Shown here: piece after piece, positions 23,351 to 31,848 of the stretch | Numbering within the stretch: position 1 is the first letter of the stretch | Layout of the letters: each line of letters opens with the position of its first letter | DNA from: a virus | IMG/VR virus record: IMGVR_UViG_3300024429_000020 | Coordinates: 1 to 41,318 of that record | DNA: 41,318 nt | Reading direction: 5' to 3' (one strand) | Made by a program: the position numbers and the translations under genes | Notes under the pieces: model-generated | The model's input: only the letters and a program-made list of their open reading frames with translations | Databases searched by the model: none | What the model was told of the DNA's origin: nothing

Positions 23351-24044
23351 TAGCTTTACAGTCCTTCCTGCTAAATCCGTATGGTTTCCAGTGTACTATC
23401 TCATCCCCAAAACTAGGGTCAACCCAGACTTCGATTCCTGCTGCAAGACACTTCATACAAAAGCCTAGATCCTCTCCCATAATTCGAGTGTCTTTCTTGT
23501 CTTTGTAAACAAAGAAAGGAAACCAAGGCTTTTCGAGTTTCCTAAAAACCTCTGTCTTGATGAGCATTATCCCCGTACCAACCGCATCCACCCTGAAGGG
23601 TTCAGTCTCCTCACAGTAAGGCCACTCACCCCATCCACCTCTTTCTTTGTCATAGTCATAGACAATCGGCCCTACCCTATCAGACTTCTTTTCCTTCGGA
23701 TTCCATCTAGGCGTATAGTAAACAACCCCCATCACATCCTTATCTCTGGATACCAAGACTTTGAGAATACTGGGAGGATAGGACATATCTGAGTCTATCA
23801 TTAGAAGATAGTCGCTATCGCTGTCGAGAGCATACTTAGCTAGGTTATCCCGATTCAAGTCAAGATAAGCGGTCTTAGTGTATTTTTCTAAGATTAGGAA
23901 CTCGGAGTCATTTACCGCATGGATAGTCAAATCAACCCAAGCACGATGACAGGGCAAATCTATCGGTCGTCCCCAGGGCATTCCGATAGTGATTCTCTTT
24001 GGTCTTTGAAGAACCCGATGTCCAGGAATTAGAATCTTACCCAT
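23301..24044 (-). CDS. GT-A fold glycosyltransferase
   Basis: A 247-residue protein with nucleotide-binding start ITIGMPWGRPIDLPCH, a segment NLAKYALDSDSDYLLMI ending in the metal-binding D-S-D at 84-86, then MSYPPSIL, and an acceptor region VDAVGTGIMLIKTEVF with MGEDLGFCMK. It is related in layout to the enzyme at 17617-18393. ATG overlaps the stop of the gene upstream by 8 bp. Lying among head and tail genes, it probably modifies virion proteins or a host surface polymer. Confidence 0.75.
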   Translation of the reverse strand: MGKILIPGHRVLQRPKRITIGMPWGRPIDLPCHRAWVDLTIHAVNDSEFLILEKYTKTAYLDLNRDNLAKYALDSDSDYLLMIDSDMSYPPSILKVLVSRDKDVMGVVYYTPRWNPKEKKSDRVGPIVYDYDKERGGWGEWPYCEETEPFRVDAVGTGIMLIKTEVFRKLEKPWFPFFVYKDKKDTRIMGEDLGFCMKCLAAGIEVWVDPSFGDEIVHWKPYGFSRKDCKANERQGKKRAKISEEVK

Positions 24045-24357
24045 CTTCTTTTACAAACTTCTCGTAAATCGTAAAGCAATCATCAGGAACCTTATCCTGT
24101 CCGTTTAATTCTTTCAGCTTCTTCACAATCATCTGATTGGCTACCTCTCCTACCACCACTTCCTTGGTTGCATTAGCTATTTCTGGCTTCCATCTGAGTC
24201 CACCGTTTGGTGCTTCCTCAAAACCATATTCCCTCCATTCCTTTTCTGAGAAACTTAAATCCTCTTTGAGTTTCCTCAGAATCTTCAGGTTTGCAAAACT
24301 AGCCTCCCTAGGAAGAAGGTTGAGTATCGCAAACCTTTCTCCAATATTGAGCTTCAT
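24037..24357 (-). CDS. conserved phage protein, function unknown
   Basis: A 106-residue protein beginning MKLNIGERFAILNLLPREA, with LKILRKLKEDLSFSEKEW and a closing FTIYEKFV. I recall this I-G-E-R-x-x-x-L-N-L-L-P-x-E-x-x-F start from small phage and mobile-element proteins without a known role. AAGGAG precedes the ATG and a perfect 8-bp stem-loop (24378-24401) lies just upstream. Confidence 0.6.
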   Translation of the reverse strand: MKLNIGERFAILNLLPREASFANLKILRKLKEDLSFSEKEWREYGFEEAPNGGLRWKPEIANATKEVVVGEVANQMIVKKLKELNGQDKVPDDCFTIYEKFVKEDG

Positions 24358-24377
24358 TCAGCTCTCCTTTCTTTTGT

Positions 24378-24401
24378 GGGGCTGAATTAAGGCTCAGCCC
24401 C
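24378..24401 (-). other. intergenic stem-loop without U tract
   Basis: GGGGCTGA (24378-24385) and TCAGCCCC (24394-24401) are a perfect 8-bp inverted repeat with an 8-nt loop, in the gap between the 287-residue virion protein and the gene at 24357. No run of T follows on either strand, so it is more likely an mRNA-stabilising or processing hairpin than a terminator. Confidence 0.55.
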
Positions 24402-24434
24402 CAGCCCTCATAAATCACAGTTCATTTCTATTTA

Positions 24435-25298
24435 CTAAGCTACCGTCACAGCATTGTATAGCGGTATGTATAGAGTCGTTTCGTTAATGAGAACTTTCAA
24501 GCTACTATCACAGGTTGCTGTCTGATTTGGAGTTCCTCTCGTTGTACCAACTGGGGCTTGGTCATAAGCAGTTTCGTCAAAGTGGAATAGACATGCCCAA
24601 CCACTCGAACTTGTCTCAAAGGATGCCCACGCATGTGGTACACTACATCCAGTTGTGGAGAAAATTGTATATTCTTCCGCATTTGCATGTCGATTGACAG
24701 GATCAATCTGGTTATCCAGCCATATTGCGGCCGCTTTTGACCCGGAAGCCATAGTCGCATTAACTTCAGCATAAACCTTCGCCCAAACACCATACATATT
24801 TCCAGCGAGTTTAGCACCTGCCGTGTGTAGACCTGCTATAAACTCCGCAGCTTTAACATTGGTAGGGCCATCGCCAGCTGTGGTACGAACTTCAGCTAAA
24901 CCAGCAATAGGTATGATGCCCTTGCTTTTGGCTGTCATTAGGCATTGAAACAAGCCACGGTCATAACTTGAACCATCATCATCGGTTGTGCCATAGAACC
25001 TTAGCATACCACTCTGATGTTCATCTGTGTTTGATACTGGGTCGGCATAAGTACCAGCTCGTAAAAAGCAAGGCCCGCCAGAACCAGTATGGTCTATCGT
25101 AACATCTGAAAAATCAATAACGTCATCCGTGAATGTGCCACTGAAACTTTGAGTATTTGTAAATGTGTTAGCCTTATCCAATAGAGGAGCGGCATAGTAA
25201 ATCATATCCGCACATTTATCGAAGATATGACTTACTCCTTGTTTTATGTACTCATTACGAGCATAGGAAAGTCTCGTAGTTGTCGCTGTAAGTCCCAT
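24435..25298 (-). CDS. probable abundant virion (decoration-type) protein
   Basis: A 287-residue protein. Its C-terminus SSLKVLINETTLYIPLYN is a phrase seen in many phage structural proteins next to capsid genes (S-x-K-V-L-I-N/G-x-x-x-Y-I-P-L-Y). The N-terminal part is helical (YARNEYIKQGVSHIFDKCAD), the middle beta-rich with Gly/Thr. AAGGAGG precedes the ATG. Stem-loop downstream and placement 800 bp after the capsid gene suggest high expression; the decoration or fibre role is inference. Confidence 0.55.
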   Translation of the reverse strand: MGLTATTTRLSYARNEYIKQGVSHIFDKCADMIYYAAPLLDKANTFTNTQSFSGTFTDDVIDFSDVTIDHTGSGGPCFLRAGTYADPVSNTDEHQSGMLRFYGTTDDDGSSYDRGLFQCLMTAKSKGIIPIAGLAEVRTTAGDGPTNVKAAEFIAGLHTAGAKLAGNMYGVWAKVYAEVNATMASGSKAAAIWLDNQIDPVNRHANAEEYTIFSTTGCSVPHAWASFETSSSGWACLFHFDETAYDQAPVGTTRGTPNQTATCDSSLKVLINETTLYIPLYNAVTVA

Positions 25299-25299
25299 T

Positions 25300-25554
25300 T
25301 TATTCCTCCTTGTCCTTTAATTGAGACTCCCCCGGAGTCCCCGTATTATTTTTTACTTCTCTAATCTCATCTTTTGGATGTTTTTGCATCCACTGTCTCA
25401 TCTGCTCGATTTCCCAAGGGTCTTCTGTCGTGAATTTATAATCCCGAAACGCAATAACTGGATTCAGATTTATCACACGACCATTCTTAAATCTCCCAAT
25501 GGAAAGATTCAAGTGTAACCTCTTGGATCGAGAAGTAATAAAAGTGACTTTCAT
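25300..25554 (-). CDS. capsid-linked small protein, paralogue of the upstream gene
   Basis: An 84-residue protein whose core VIAFRDYKFTTEDPWEIEQM followed by RQWMQKHPKDEI parallels the upstream 164-residue protein (IRFRKHRYVTSDPEEIKII and RDHIENRPRNRI). The shared pattern is F-R-x-x-x-Y/F-x-T-x-D-P-x-E-I then a helix and H/R-P-x-x-x-I. It starts in an ATGA overlap. This fold is frequent beside phage capsid genes, but I know no assigned function. Confidence 0.6.
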   Translation of the reverse strand: MKVTFITSRSKRLHLNLSIGRFKNGRVINLNPVIAFRDYKFTTEDPWEIEQMRQWMQKHPKDEIREVKNNTGTPGESQLKDKEE

Positions 25555-26045
25555 TTCACACTTTTATGTTTTGTTGCTCTGTGACCCCTGAGCTTTGATT
25601 TCGCCTGCGCTTGAGAAGTAGACGATTCAGCTATCCAGTCACAGTCAGGCTCAGGACACTTCTCAATGTAAACCATCTTTTCCACTTGAGGTTCAAGGGT
25701 TGCTTCGGAAATTCTCAACTCTGGTTCTCCAACAACTTTCCTTGCTTCCTCGAGTTCCCTCGTAGCTTCAAGAGCTTTAGCTTCCTTTTCCCTCAAAATA
25801 TCCTGTGGGGTTTTAGAAACTATCTCTTTGATTCGATTGCGAGGACGGTTCTCGATATGATCCCTGATAATCTTTATTTCTTCGGGGTCGCTAGTAACGT
25901 ATCTATGCTTACGAAACCTTATCCAGCTCGTAGGCGTTACCTCACTTACCGAACCCCCAGGAACGGCTCTCTGAATAGTCGCTCCTTTTTTCTTGACAAT
26001 ATTCAGGTTGCTTGAACCTGATGTGAAGATCACTTGTTTTGACAT
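25551..26045 (-). CDS. capsid-linked protein with C-terminal zinc-finger-like motif
   Basis: A 164-residue protein. Residues 1-80 carry the same F-R-x-x-x-Y-x-T-x-D-P-x-E-I unit as its downstream paralogue. A helical linker follows, and the last 35 residues, CPEPDCDW then a helix and HRATKH, form a C2H2-type zinc finger pattern. GGAG lies before the ATG, and a perfect 8-bp stem-loop (26066-26090) separates it from the capsid gene. A head-completion or DNA-contact role is possible. Confidence 0.6.
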   Translation of the reverse strand: MSKQVIFTSGSSNLNIVKKKGATIQRAVPGGSVSEVTPTSWIRFRKHRYVTSDPEEIKIIRDHIENRPRNRIKEIVSKTPQDILREKEAKALEATRELEEARKVVGEPELRISEATLEPQVEKMVYIEKCPEPDCDWIAESSTSQAQAKSKLRGHRATKHKSVK

Positions 26046-26065
26046 GTCATCTCCTCTTTGTTATT

Positions 26066-26090
26066 GGGGGAGGATAAATAAGCCTCCCCC
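26066..26090 (-). other. stem-loop after the capsid gene
   Basis: GGGGGAGG (26066-26073) and CCTCCCCC (26083-26090) form a perfect 8-bp stem with a 9-nt loop immediately after the capsid stop codon. AATAAC follows on the minus strand, so there is no U tract; stabilisation or partial attenuation after the most highly expressed gene is more likely than full termination. Confidence 0.6.
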
Positions 26091-26102
26091 ATGTTGTTAT
26101 TC

Positions 26103-27305
26103 TTATCCAACTCCAGTAATTCCATCTGCTATCGAGTGTCTCTTTGCATTACCCATCTCAATGGTAAACTGACACTGGAACCCATCTTCTCGCTGGTTCA
26201 AAGCCTGCTTTGCAGTCTCAAGGTTAGTGTACAGTTTTACAGTCTGATCCACATACCAGAAGAATTTAATATCAGCTAAGTCCAGTGCTACAATAGTACC
26301 CTCATAGTCAGTCTCACCCGAAGGAGAGGCTTCCAGTACTCTAGTGGCATCCACGATATAAGCCATTCGACCAGCTAGAGGATACTCTGTGATGTTAAGT
26401 CCATAGCTCTTATCGCTAGGAACCATCTTCAGTTTTCCTCTTGCCCAGTTGTCAATTGCTTGAAGTCCATATTTCCCACAGAAGAGATAGAGTGTATCCG
26501 TATACTTGAAAGCATCGAACAGCCAGCTCTGGAATGCACTCTCAGTCAAAGCTCCATTAATGTCGGTATCCGTTGATTCTCCATCGGGAGAGGTTGCATT
26601 TCCGATGTCCTTCATGTAGTACAGAAGCCCGCCATTAAAACGATGAGCTTGAGCTGAATCTGCGCTTATTGGGCCAGTACTCTTTAAGAGACGTATCCCA
26701 TGCCACAGATGATACTCCAAATCTCTGGCAAATTCTCTTCCCTTCTTATTGTGGAGTCTTTCCAGTTCTTTTCCGCCGTGCATGGCATTAACCATAGTCT
26801 CACGAGTTACCTTGAAAGTCCTCTGTAGGGTAGTAGTCAAATTATACTGAGGAGTGACATTCCCCTGATAGGGAGTTACTCCACCAGAACCTTCACCAAT
26901 GGAAGGACCCATGATGAGAACATTTTCACCAGCCGTTGCCTCACCACTTCCATCATTGATAACAGAACAGTCAAGACTTGCATCATCTACAGCTCCAGAG
27001 ATAATTCCAACCCATCCGGTCTCAGGAATCTTTACCACATCCCACTGATGGAAACGGGCATAGCTACTAGAAACGGTAACAGTTGCTCCATCACTAGCAA
27101 GGGTAGCTCCCAAAGTATCCCATCTATTGTCCAGCTCCTCCTGATACCAATAGTGAACAACACTATTTACAGTTCCCCTTTTTGATATTTGATTCGTGAG
27201 AACAGTGAGTGGATTTATCTTGGCATCGAGCTTGTTTATCTCTTCGGTAAAATCATATTGTAAACGCTCTTCGGTTGTTATATCAGCTAAATCTTTCATA
27301 GCCAT
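26103..27305 (-). CDS. major capsid protein (SU10/HK97-fold type)
   Basis: A 400-residue protein placed after the scaffold gene. INPLTVLTNQISKRGTVNS near residues 31-49 and VHYWYQEEL near 50-58 form the N-terminal arm pattern of the SU10-like capsid family (DUF5309-type): an N-P-x-x-x-L-x-x-x-x-x-K-x-x-x-x x-x-x W-x-x-D/E-E-L layout. The central TTTLQRTFKVTRETMVNAMH and later TDTLYLFCGKYGLQAIDNW and DIKFFWYVDQTVKLYTN fit the P and A domains. GGAGG lies before the ATG. Confidence 0.8.
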   Translation of the reverse strand: MAMKDLADITTEERLQYDFTEEINKLDAKINPLTVLTNQISKRGTVNSVVHYWYQEELDNRWDTLGATLASDGATVTVSSSYARFHQWDVVKIPETGWVGIISGAVDDASLDCSVINDGSGEATAGENVLIMGPSIGEGSGGVTPYQGNVTPQYNLTTTLQRTFKVTRETMVNAMHGGKELERLHNKKGREFARDLEYHLWHGIRLLKSTGPISADSAQAHRFNGGLLYYMKDIGNATSPDGESTDTDINGALTESAFQSWLFDAFKYTDTLYLFCGKYGLQAIDNWARGKLKMVPSDKSYGLNITEYPLAGRMAYIVDATRVLEASPSGETDYEGTIVALDLADIKFFWYVDQTVKLYTNLETAKQALNQREDGFQCQFTIEMGNAKRHSIADGITGVG

Positions 27306-27320
27306 CTTGATTTACCTCCG

Positions 27321-28061
27321 TTAAAGTCTTGTATTATCACCAGCACCTAGTACTTTTTGTACGTATGCCTTTTGCTTGTCTGTCTTTGGAGGTTCTACAG
27401 ATGATCCCTCTACATGGGATTCTCTGTCAGCATCGGTAGTTTTAGCAAGATTTTTATATGACTTTCCCAGTACCTTATACTTCGCAGCGATATAGGGATT
27501 ATCATAATTAGCCAAGTTCTTATCCTCTCTAAGCTCTTTTTCAATGTCAGGTTCGATTTTGTCAAAGAGTTCAGGATCTTCCCGTCTTGCAACTTCGGCT
27601 AGGAATCTAGCTTCTTGCCCACCCTGCGTTTTCTTCATTCGTTTGTTCTCCTCTTTGAGCGTAGTAATCTCCTCTCTTGCGAGACGAGCATCTTCGCTGT
27701 AGGGACTAACAAAGTTATGAAGCGCAACGAGTGGATCTTTGTTGAAGTCCTCTTTGAATTTCTCTGCCATTGCTTTTCTTTCATCAGCAGTTAGCGGTAG
27801 AGGTACATCTGGTTTCTTTTGTGCCTCAGCTATGCCTTCGAGCTTTGCGAGTCGCTCTTTTGTATCAGAAAATTCTTGGCTTCTCTTTGTATCTCTCACC
27901 TCTAATTCCTGATACGCCCTGAGCAAATCATCCTGAGATTTGAACTTTCCTGCTATAAGTTCCTTTCCTCCCTCGTCTTTCTTGTCTCCCTCAGTCTTGT
28001 CTTTGGTTGTTCCTTCTTCGGAGCCAGGATCAAGATTGTTGAGTTTCTTGTCTTCAGCCAT
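27321..28061 (-). CDS. head scaffold-like protein
   Basis: A 246-residue very charged helical protein directly upstream of the capsid gene. An N-terminal acidic part (LNNLDPGSEEGTTKDKTEGD), a segment KFKSQDDLLRAYQELE as in many phage scaffold proteins, long coiled coils, and a C-terminus with QKAYVQKVLG fit a scaffolding protein. No serine-protease motif is visible, so a separate prohead protease is not evident. AAGGAG precedes the ATG. Confidence 0.7.
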   Translation of the reverse strand: MAEDKKLNNLDPGSEEGTTKDKTEGDKKDEGGKELIAGKFKSQDDLLRAYQELEVRDTKRSQEFSDTKERLAKLEGIAEAQKKPDVPLPLTADERKAMAEKFKEDFNKDPLVALHNFVSPYSEDARLAREEITTLKEENKRMKKTQGGQEARFLAEVARREDPELFDKIEPDIEKELREDKNLANYDNPYIAAKYKVLGKSYKNLAKTTDADRESHVEGSSVEPPKTDKQKAYVQKVLGAGDNTRL

Positions 28062-28353
28062 TTTTATTTTTCTCCTTATTCTTCTTTTCTTCTCTCACAG
28101 CCTCTTCAATCTTCTCAGATTCGGCTATGACATTATTCACTCTATTAATAACGCTGTTTAGACCTTTAATTAGTCCCTGCTTTTCACAGGCTTTACCGGC
28201 TTCCTTGATAAGATCCATATTTGCCAATTCGTTTTTCAAACCCTGCTTGCGAACTGCGATATAACCCATAATGTCCTGCCAGCCTTTCGTGGCGACAGTA
28301 ACTTTAAGTCGTCTGGCAGTATCCAGAATTCTTTTATCTTGTTCTGTTATCAT
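28054..28353 (-). CDS. small helical protein between portal and scaffold
   Basis: A 99-residue basic helical protein (DKRILDTARRLKVTVATKGW near the start, LNSVINRVNNVIAESEKIEE near residue 64). The position between portal and scaffold genes, ATGA overlap with the portal stop and 8-bp overlap with the scaffold gene suggest a role in head assembly. Similar small helical proteins sit here in related phages; function is unknown. Confidence 0.6.
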   Translation of the reverse strand: MITEQDKRILDTARRLKVTVATKGWQDIMGYIAVRKQGLKNELANMDLIKEAGKACEKQGLIKGLNSVINRVNNVIAESEKIEEAVREEKKNKEKNKNG

Positions 28354-30080
28354 TTTGGCCCAGGTGGAGTTACCCCCATACCCTCTCCCATAGTAGCTGC
28401 TATCGCTTGGGATAATTCTCTTGGTGCTTGTCTCTGAGCACCCGTAGCACCCCCAGGAGGCACACCAGGAAGTTCGCCTGTCTCTGGCAGGATTTTATCA
28501 ATATCCGATTGAGGAATATTGAATCTTTCGAGAAGTAATTTCCCCAATTCCTGAACTTTTACCTCTGCCTGCATAGAAAGAAGAGTCTGAATAGCTTGGA
28601 CGAATTGCCCCCTCTCAACATCCGCAATAACTTCTGGATTTATGGGAGAAGGCTTAAACTCAAAGATAAATTCTCCAGCAATATCGCTTTTCGATATATC
28701 AAAGTATTCACCCCTTGCTCTTGCGTCAGCATCGTAGACAAAGGGAGCTGCTATTGACTCTTTCAAGAATTGCTGGTCAATTGCTGAAATCCAAGCAGCA
28801 AGTTCTTGCATACCAAGCCAGATAGAAAGAAGATTATGAGCTTGAAAAATAGTATTCCCCGCTGCTTGCAGACGAGCTATTCCAGTAGCAGTTTCTCTTT
28901 GCTCTGGTGCTCTACCCATCCAGTATTCGTGTAAGCCCAACCTATTCTGAATTTCCTTCTCAATCTCAGCAGCTTCCCTGTAAACATGTTCGGTAACAAA
29001 GGGAACACCCTTGTCCCATAGTTGCCTTACAGCATCGAGATCATCCATTCCAATCATTGCATTTGGCTTAACAGGAAGTGATTTGATGTCTATATCCACT
29101 CCCTTGAGATATTTCATAGGAGGATTCAGAATAAGGTTGACGTTATCAAATCTTTGGTTCTTAATGTGAGCCAGCTCCCTTATCATAAGCTCAACGCTCT
29201 CTATCCTTCCGGTTCCCCAGAATGACTTGGGATGAGGCCAGTCAATCATCACCATGAACGGTAAATCCTTCTTCTTCTCATAGGGAAAATCAGTATCTCT
29301 AAGAACTATCTTTCTCTCACCTATGGTAACGACTCGTTTGTTGATGCGATCCCAATATTCCAGAATCTCGTAAATGTTTTCTTTCTCTTTGGTAGTCCAG
29401 GTACTACCCGCACTCTCCTCTGTGTGTTCTGCGATATGAGTTCCACCTGGCTTTTTAAGGAGTTCAACAGTATTTTTGTAGGTAGACTTCCTCGATCCTT
29501 TCCAGGGTTTTCCCATTTCTTCTATATACTCACGAGTCCGAAGAGACCTCTGCATGGCCCAAGGTATTTCGTAAATAGTGTATCCTCCAGTGGGGTCAGG
29601 AGAAGGATAAAAATTCTTAGGATTTATATACTCACACTTAAAACATTTCTCCTGTCTATCCCACATAGGCTTTCTGATAGCACTACCGTAGATGAGTTTA
29701 TGTTGAATCCAGCGTACTATATTGAGAAGCATCTTGGGTTGGTCTACCCGGAGCATCAAGAGTTCTTGCTGAAGTTTCGCTGCATTTTCATACTTCTTTC
29801 TACGACCTCTCACTCCCCAATAGGGTTTCTGACCAAATATGACAGCCATTTCTTTAGCAAGAACATAATCAACTCCAGCCTGCGCCCAAGCTGGCATAAT
29901 AGCGGAAAGACCCTTAGCGTCTCTCTTTTCCAATTCAGCAGAAGTACCATTGTAATAATTCTCCCATTTATCAAACGAAGAATGTAATTTAGCTTCGTCC
30001 TTTTTATCTCTGGCTAGTGCAAATTTCTCTTCTACTTCCTTGACTAGATTTTTTTCTTTCAATGTTACTTTCTCAGTCAC
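28350..30080 (-). CDS. portal protein
   Basis: A 576-residue protein right after the terminase block. The region WIQHKLIYGSAIRKPMWD near residues 124-141, NPKNFYPSPDPTGGY near 153-167, long helices and a C-terminal disordered tail (TGELPGVPPGGATGAQRQAP) match dodecameric portal proteins of short-tailed and SU10-like phages. GTG start at 30080 lies in a GTGA overlap with the preceding small gene. It forms the packaging channel at the head vertex. Confidence 0.75.
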   Translation of the reverse strand: MTEKVTLKEKNLVKEVEEKFALARDKKDEAKLHSSFDKWENYYNGTSAELEKRDAKGLSAIMPAWAQAGVDYVLAKEMAVIFGQKPYWGVRGRRKKYENAAKLQQELLMLRVDQPKMLLNIVRWIQHKLIYGSAIRKPMWDRQEKCFKCEYINPKNFYPSPDPTGGYTIYEIPWAMQRSLRTREYIEEMGKPWKGSRKSTYKNTVELLKKPGGTHIAEHTEESAGSTWTTKEKENIYEILEYWDRINKRVVTIGERKIVLRDTDFPYEKKKDLPFMVMIDWPHPKSFWGTGRIESVELMIRELAHIKNQRFDNVNLILNPPMKYLKGVDIDIKSLPVKPNAMIGMDDLDAVRQLWDKGVPFVTEHVYREAAEIEKEIQNRLGLHEYWMGRAPEQRETATGIARLQAAGNTIFQAHNLLSIWLGMQELAAWISAIDQQFLKESIAAPFVYDADARARGEYFDISKSDIAGEFIFEFKPSPINPEVIADVERGQFVQAIQTLLSMQAEVKVQELGKLLLERFNIPQSDIDKILPETGELPGVPPGGATGAQRQAPRELSQAIAATMGEGMGVTPPGPK

Positions 30081-30256
30081 TTTCGCTTACCCCGCTTTTT
30101 CTTCTTGGTCGTCTTTTTCCTTGGCAATCCCTTTGGACTTTGATGATTAATAAACTCACAAGCAACTCTTTTCGATATTCCACGATACCCACTGGGATAA
30201 TTCCCTTCGCAGATGCCTTTCATTAACTTAAATTGTGCTTTTGACTTTGCTGGCAA
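30077..30256 (-). CDS. small basic DUF3008-like protein, TTG start
   Basis: A 59-residue very basic protein. The N-terminus PAKSKAQFKLMKGI and the middle SKRVACEFI then SPKGLP follow the DUF3008 type (P-A-K-S-K-A-Q-x-x-x-M, then S-K-x-V-A-x-E-F), and the C-terminus is a Lys/Arg tail. A TTG codon at 30256, 7 nt after GGAG and directly after the upstream stop, is the only sensible start. The stop overlaps the portal GTG. Likely nucleic-acid binding. Confidence 0.7.
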   Translation of the reverse strand: MPAKSKAQFKLMKGICEGNYPSGYRGISKRVACEFINHQSPKGLPRKKTTKKKKRGKRK

Positions 30257-30361
30257 TTACTTTCTCCGTTTTCCCGTACTTCTTGCCTGTCTACCAAATA
30301 AATATTGCTTTTTAGCACAGGGTGAGCATGGACGCTTTGCGTGTTTCTTGTGTTTTGGCAT
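30257..30361 (-). CDS. 34-residue basic peptide with CxxC
   Basis: Starts at ATG 30361 with AGGAG 5 nt upstream and ends directly before the TTG of the next gene. The peptide (MPKHKKHAKRPCSPC and a basic end) has one C-x2-C pair and 15 Lys/Arg/His. Tightly spaced between terminase and portal genes; function unknown. Confidence 0.6.
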   Translation of the reverse strand: MPKHKKHAKRPCSPCAKKQYLFGRQARSTGKRRK

Positions 30362-30369
30362 AAAATCTC

Positions 30370-31848
30370 CTAATAACCAAATAATGCATCTACGGGTTTT
30401 TCAACCTTAATTTTGGATATATCCAAACCACCAGAAGGTTTAATAATTTCAAGGTGCATCGCTAGTGCATCAATCAAATCGTCACTCATTTTTGCGTGGG
30501 GGTAAGAAATTATCTGTTGGTACATCGCTTTCATATATGGCCCTTCTGGAACCCACTGTTCCTTCCCACCAATGGTGATTTTCTTACCCTTGAGAAAAAT
30601 CTTGCCATCGGCAAACCAGGGTTGAAGAGCAGAGATTCTGTCCTCTTTTTTCTGAGTTCTACCATAGTGCTTCAGTTCCTCGACTCTTACCTTCGTTCCC
30701 CACTCTCTACCCTTTCTCTCAAAGTTCTTGGCGAGTGCTCCACGAAAATAGTTCTGCTCAATACCCAGTCGCCTAATTTTCAGAAAGATGTAAGCATTGA
30801 AAGCTACATTTACTATGTCTTCTGGCTTATAACGTTCGTAATAGCCTTCGAGACAATAGATATTCTGAGTCTTGTCTACCCTGACTGGTACAACTGCGGT
30901 TTTGTCGCCTCCTGCTCCACCTGAACCGGCGGGGTCTATGGTCATGTAGTTAGTGCCTTCAGGAAGATCCTCATTCTTCTCGTACCACTCAATGTCATCT
31001 CGCCCAAACATAGTGGCAGAAGGATTAATGGGATCGTTGTAATATTGGCAACTGCAAAAATAAGGATCTTTCGCTTCGAGTCTCTTCAGGAAGTCTAGGG
31101 AAATCATCTCTGGATAATAAGGTCTACCGTCTTCGTTTATGGCAGAGTGAATGAGAACATCGTACTCGTCAGCCTCATTCTCAAGGATGTACGAGTAAAG
31201 ATCGTCCATATCCTGTCGAGTGCCGATGACCAACTTTCTCCCCTGTTCTCCCACCATAGGCTCAAGCTCCTTGTAGTGCTTGATAGCCTTGGATAAGGAT
31301 TCGATACTTGCTACGCTATCAGGGTCAACCAAGTCATCCAGAATCATAAGTTTCGGGTGATAGGATACTCTGGTAGAATCAACCCCAGAAGTTCCAATAG
31401 AAGGGTTAATTTCCTTTCCCCTGGGAGCCTCACGAATAGTGAGAGAATAGTCAGTCCATCCCCTCTCAGACTTCCAGTCACCAAAGGTCTGCTTAAAGAG
31501 ATTATTACTTTCGCATATACCACGAATTTGAGAGAGCATCTTGATAGATAAAGACCTCTCTACCGAGTCAATGAGTACAGTCATGCCCGGATCGAGAGCT
31601 AATTCAAAGAGCGTATAGCCGATGGTAACGCAACTGGTCTTTAAGCATTTTCGGGGAATGAGAATAAGTTTATTTCTTTTCCCACTAGACCAGTCCATTA
31701 CGAACTTACAGAGTTCTATATGCGGCTTATCCTCCATTCCAATATGAGGATCATAATTTGCCGAGTTAAAACCGAGAATGAACTTGTCGAAGAAATAGAG
31801 AGAACCTAGAGCCTTGTCCCTCAATTCTTCGATTGTATAGGATTCCAT
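30370..31848 (-). CDS. terL: terminase large subunit (packaging ATPase/nuclease)
   Basis: A 492-residue protein. The N-terminal ATPase has a Walker A-like PRKCLKTS at 65-72 (deviant form usual in terminases), Walker B LMILDD at 167-172 and a coupling motif VIGTRQD at 208-214. The C-terminal RNase H-fold nuclease begins with MTIDPAGSG (D305) and GGDKTAVV and ends with SDDLIDALAMH holding the last metal-binding aspartates. It pumps DNA into the prohead and cuts it. ATG has AGGGG upstream. No small-subunit gene lies directly beside it. Confidence 0.9.
   Translation of the reverse strand: MESYTIEELRDKALGSLYFFDKFILGFNSANYDPHIGMEDKPHIELCKFVMDWSSGKRNKLILIPRKCLKTSCVTIGYTLFELALDPGMTVLIDSVERSLSIKMLSQIRGICESNNLFKQTFGDWKSERGWTDYSLTIREAPRGKEINPSIGTSGVDSTRVSYHPKLMILDDLVDPDSVASIESLSKAIKHYKELEPMVGEQGRKLVIGTRQDMDDLYSYILENEADEYDVLIHSAINEDGRPYYPEMISLDFLKRLEAKDPYFCSCQYYNDPINPSATMFGRDDIEWYEKNEDLPEGTNYMTIDPAGSGGAGGDKTAVVPVRVDKTQNIYCLEGYYERYKPEDIVNVAFNAYIFLKIRRLGIEQNYFRGALAKNFERKGREWGTKVRVEELKHYGRTQKKEDRISALQPWFADGKIFLKGKKITIGGKEQWVPEGPYMKAMYQQIISYPHAKMSDDLIDALAMHLEIIKPSGGLDISKIKVEKPVDALFGY

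Noticed and set aside
29424-29987. Long plus-strand frame of 187 codons
   Set aside because: Antisense to the portal gene, low-complexity composition typical of a shadow frame, no ribosome site.
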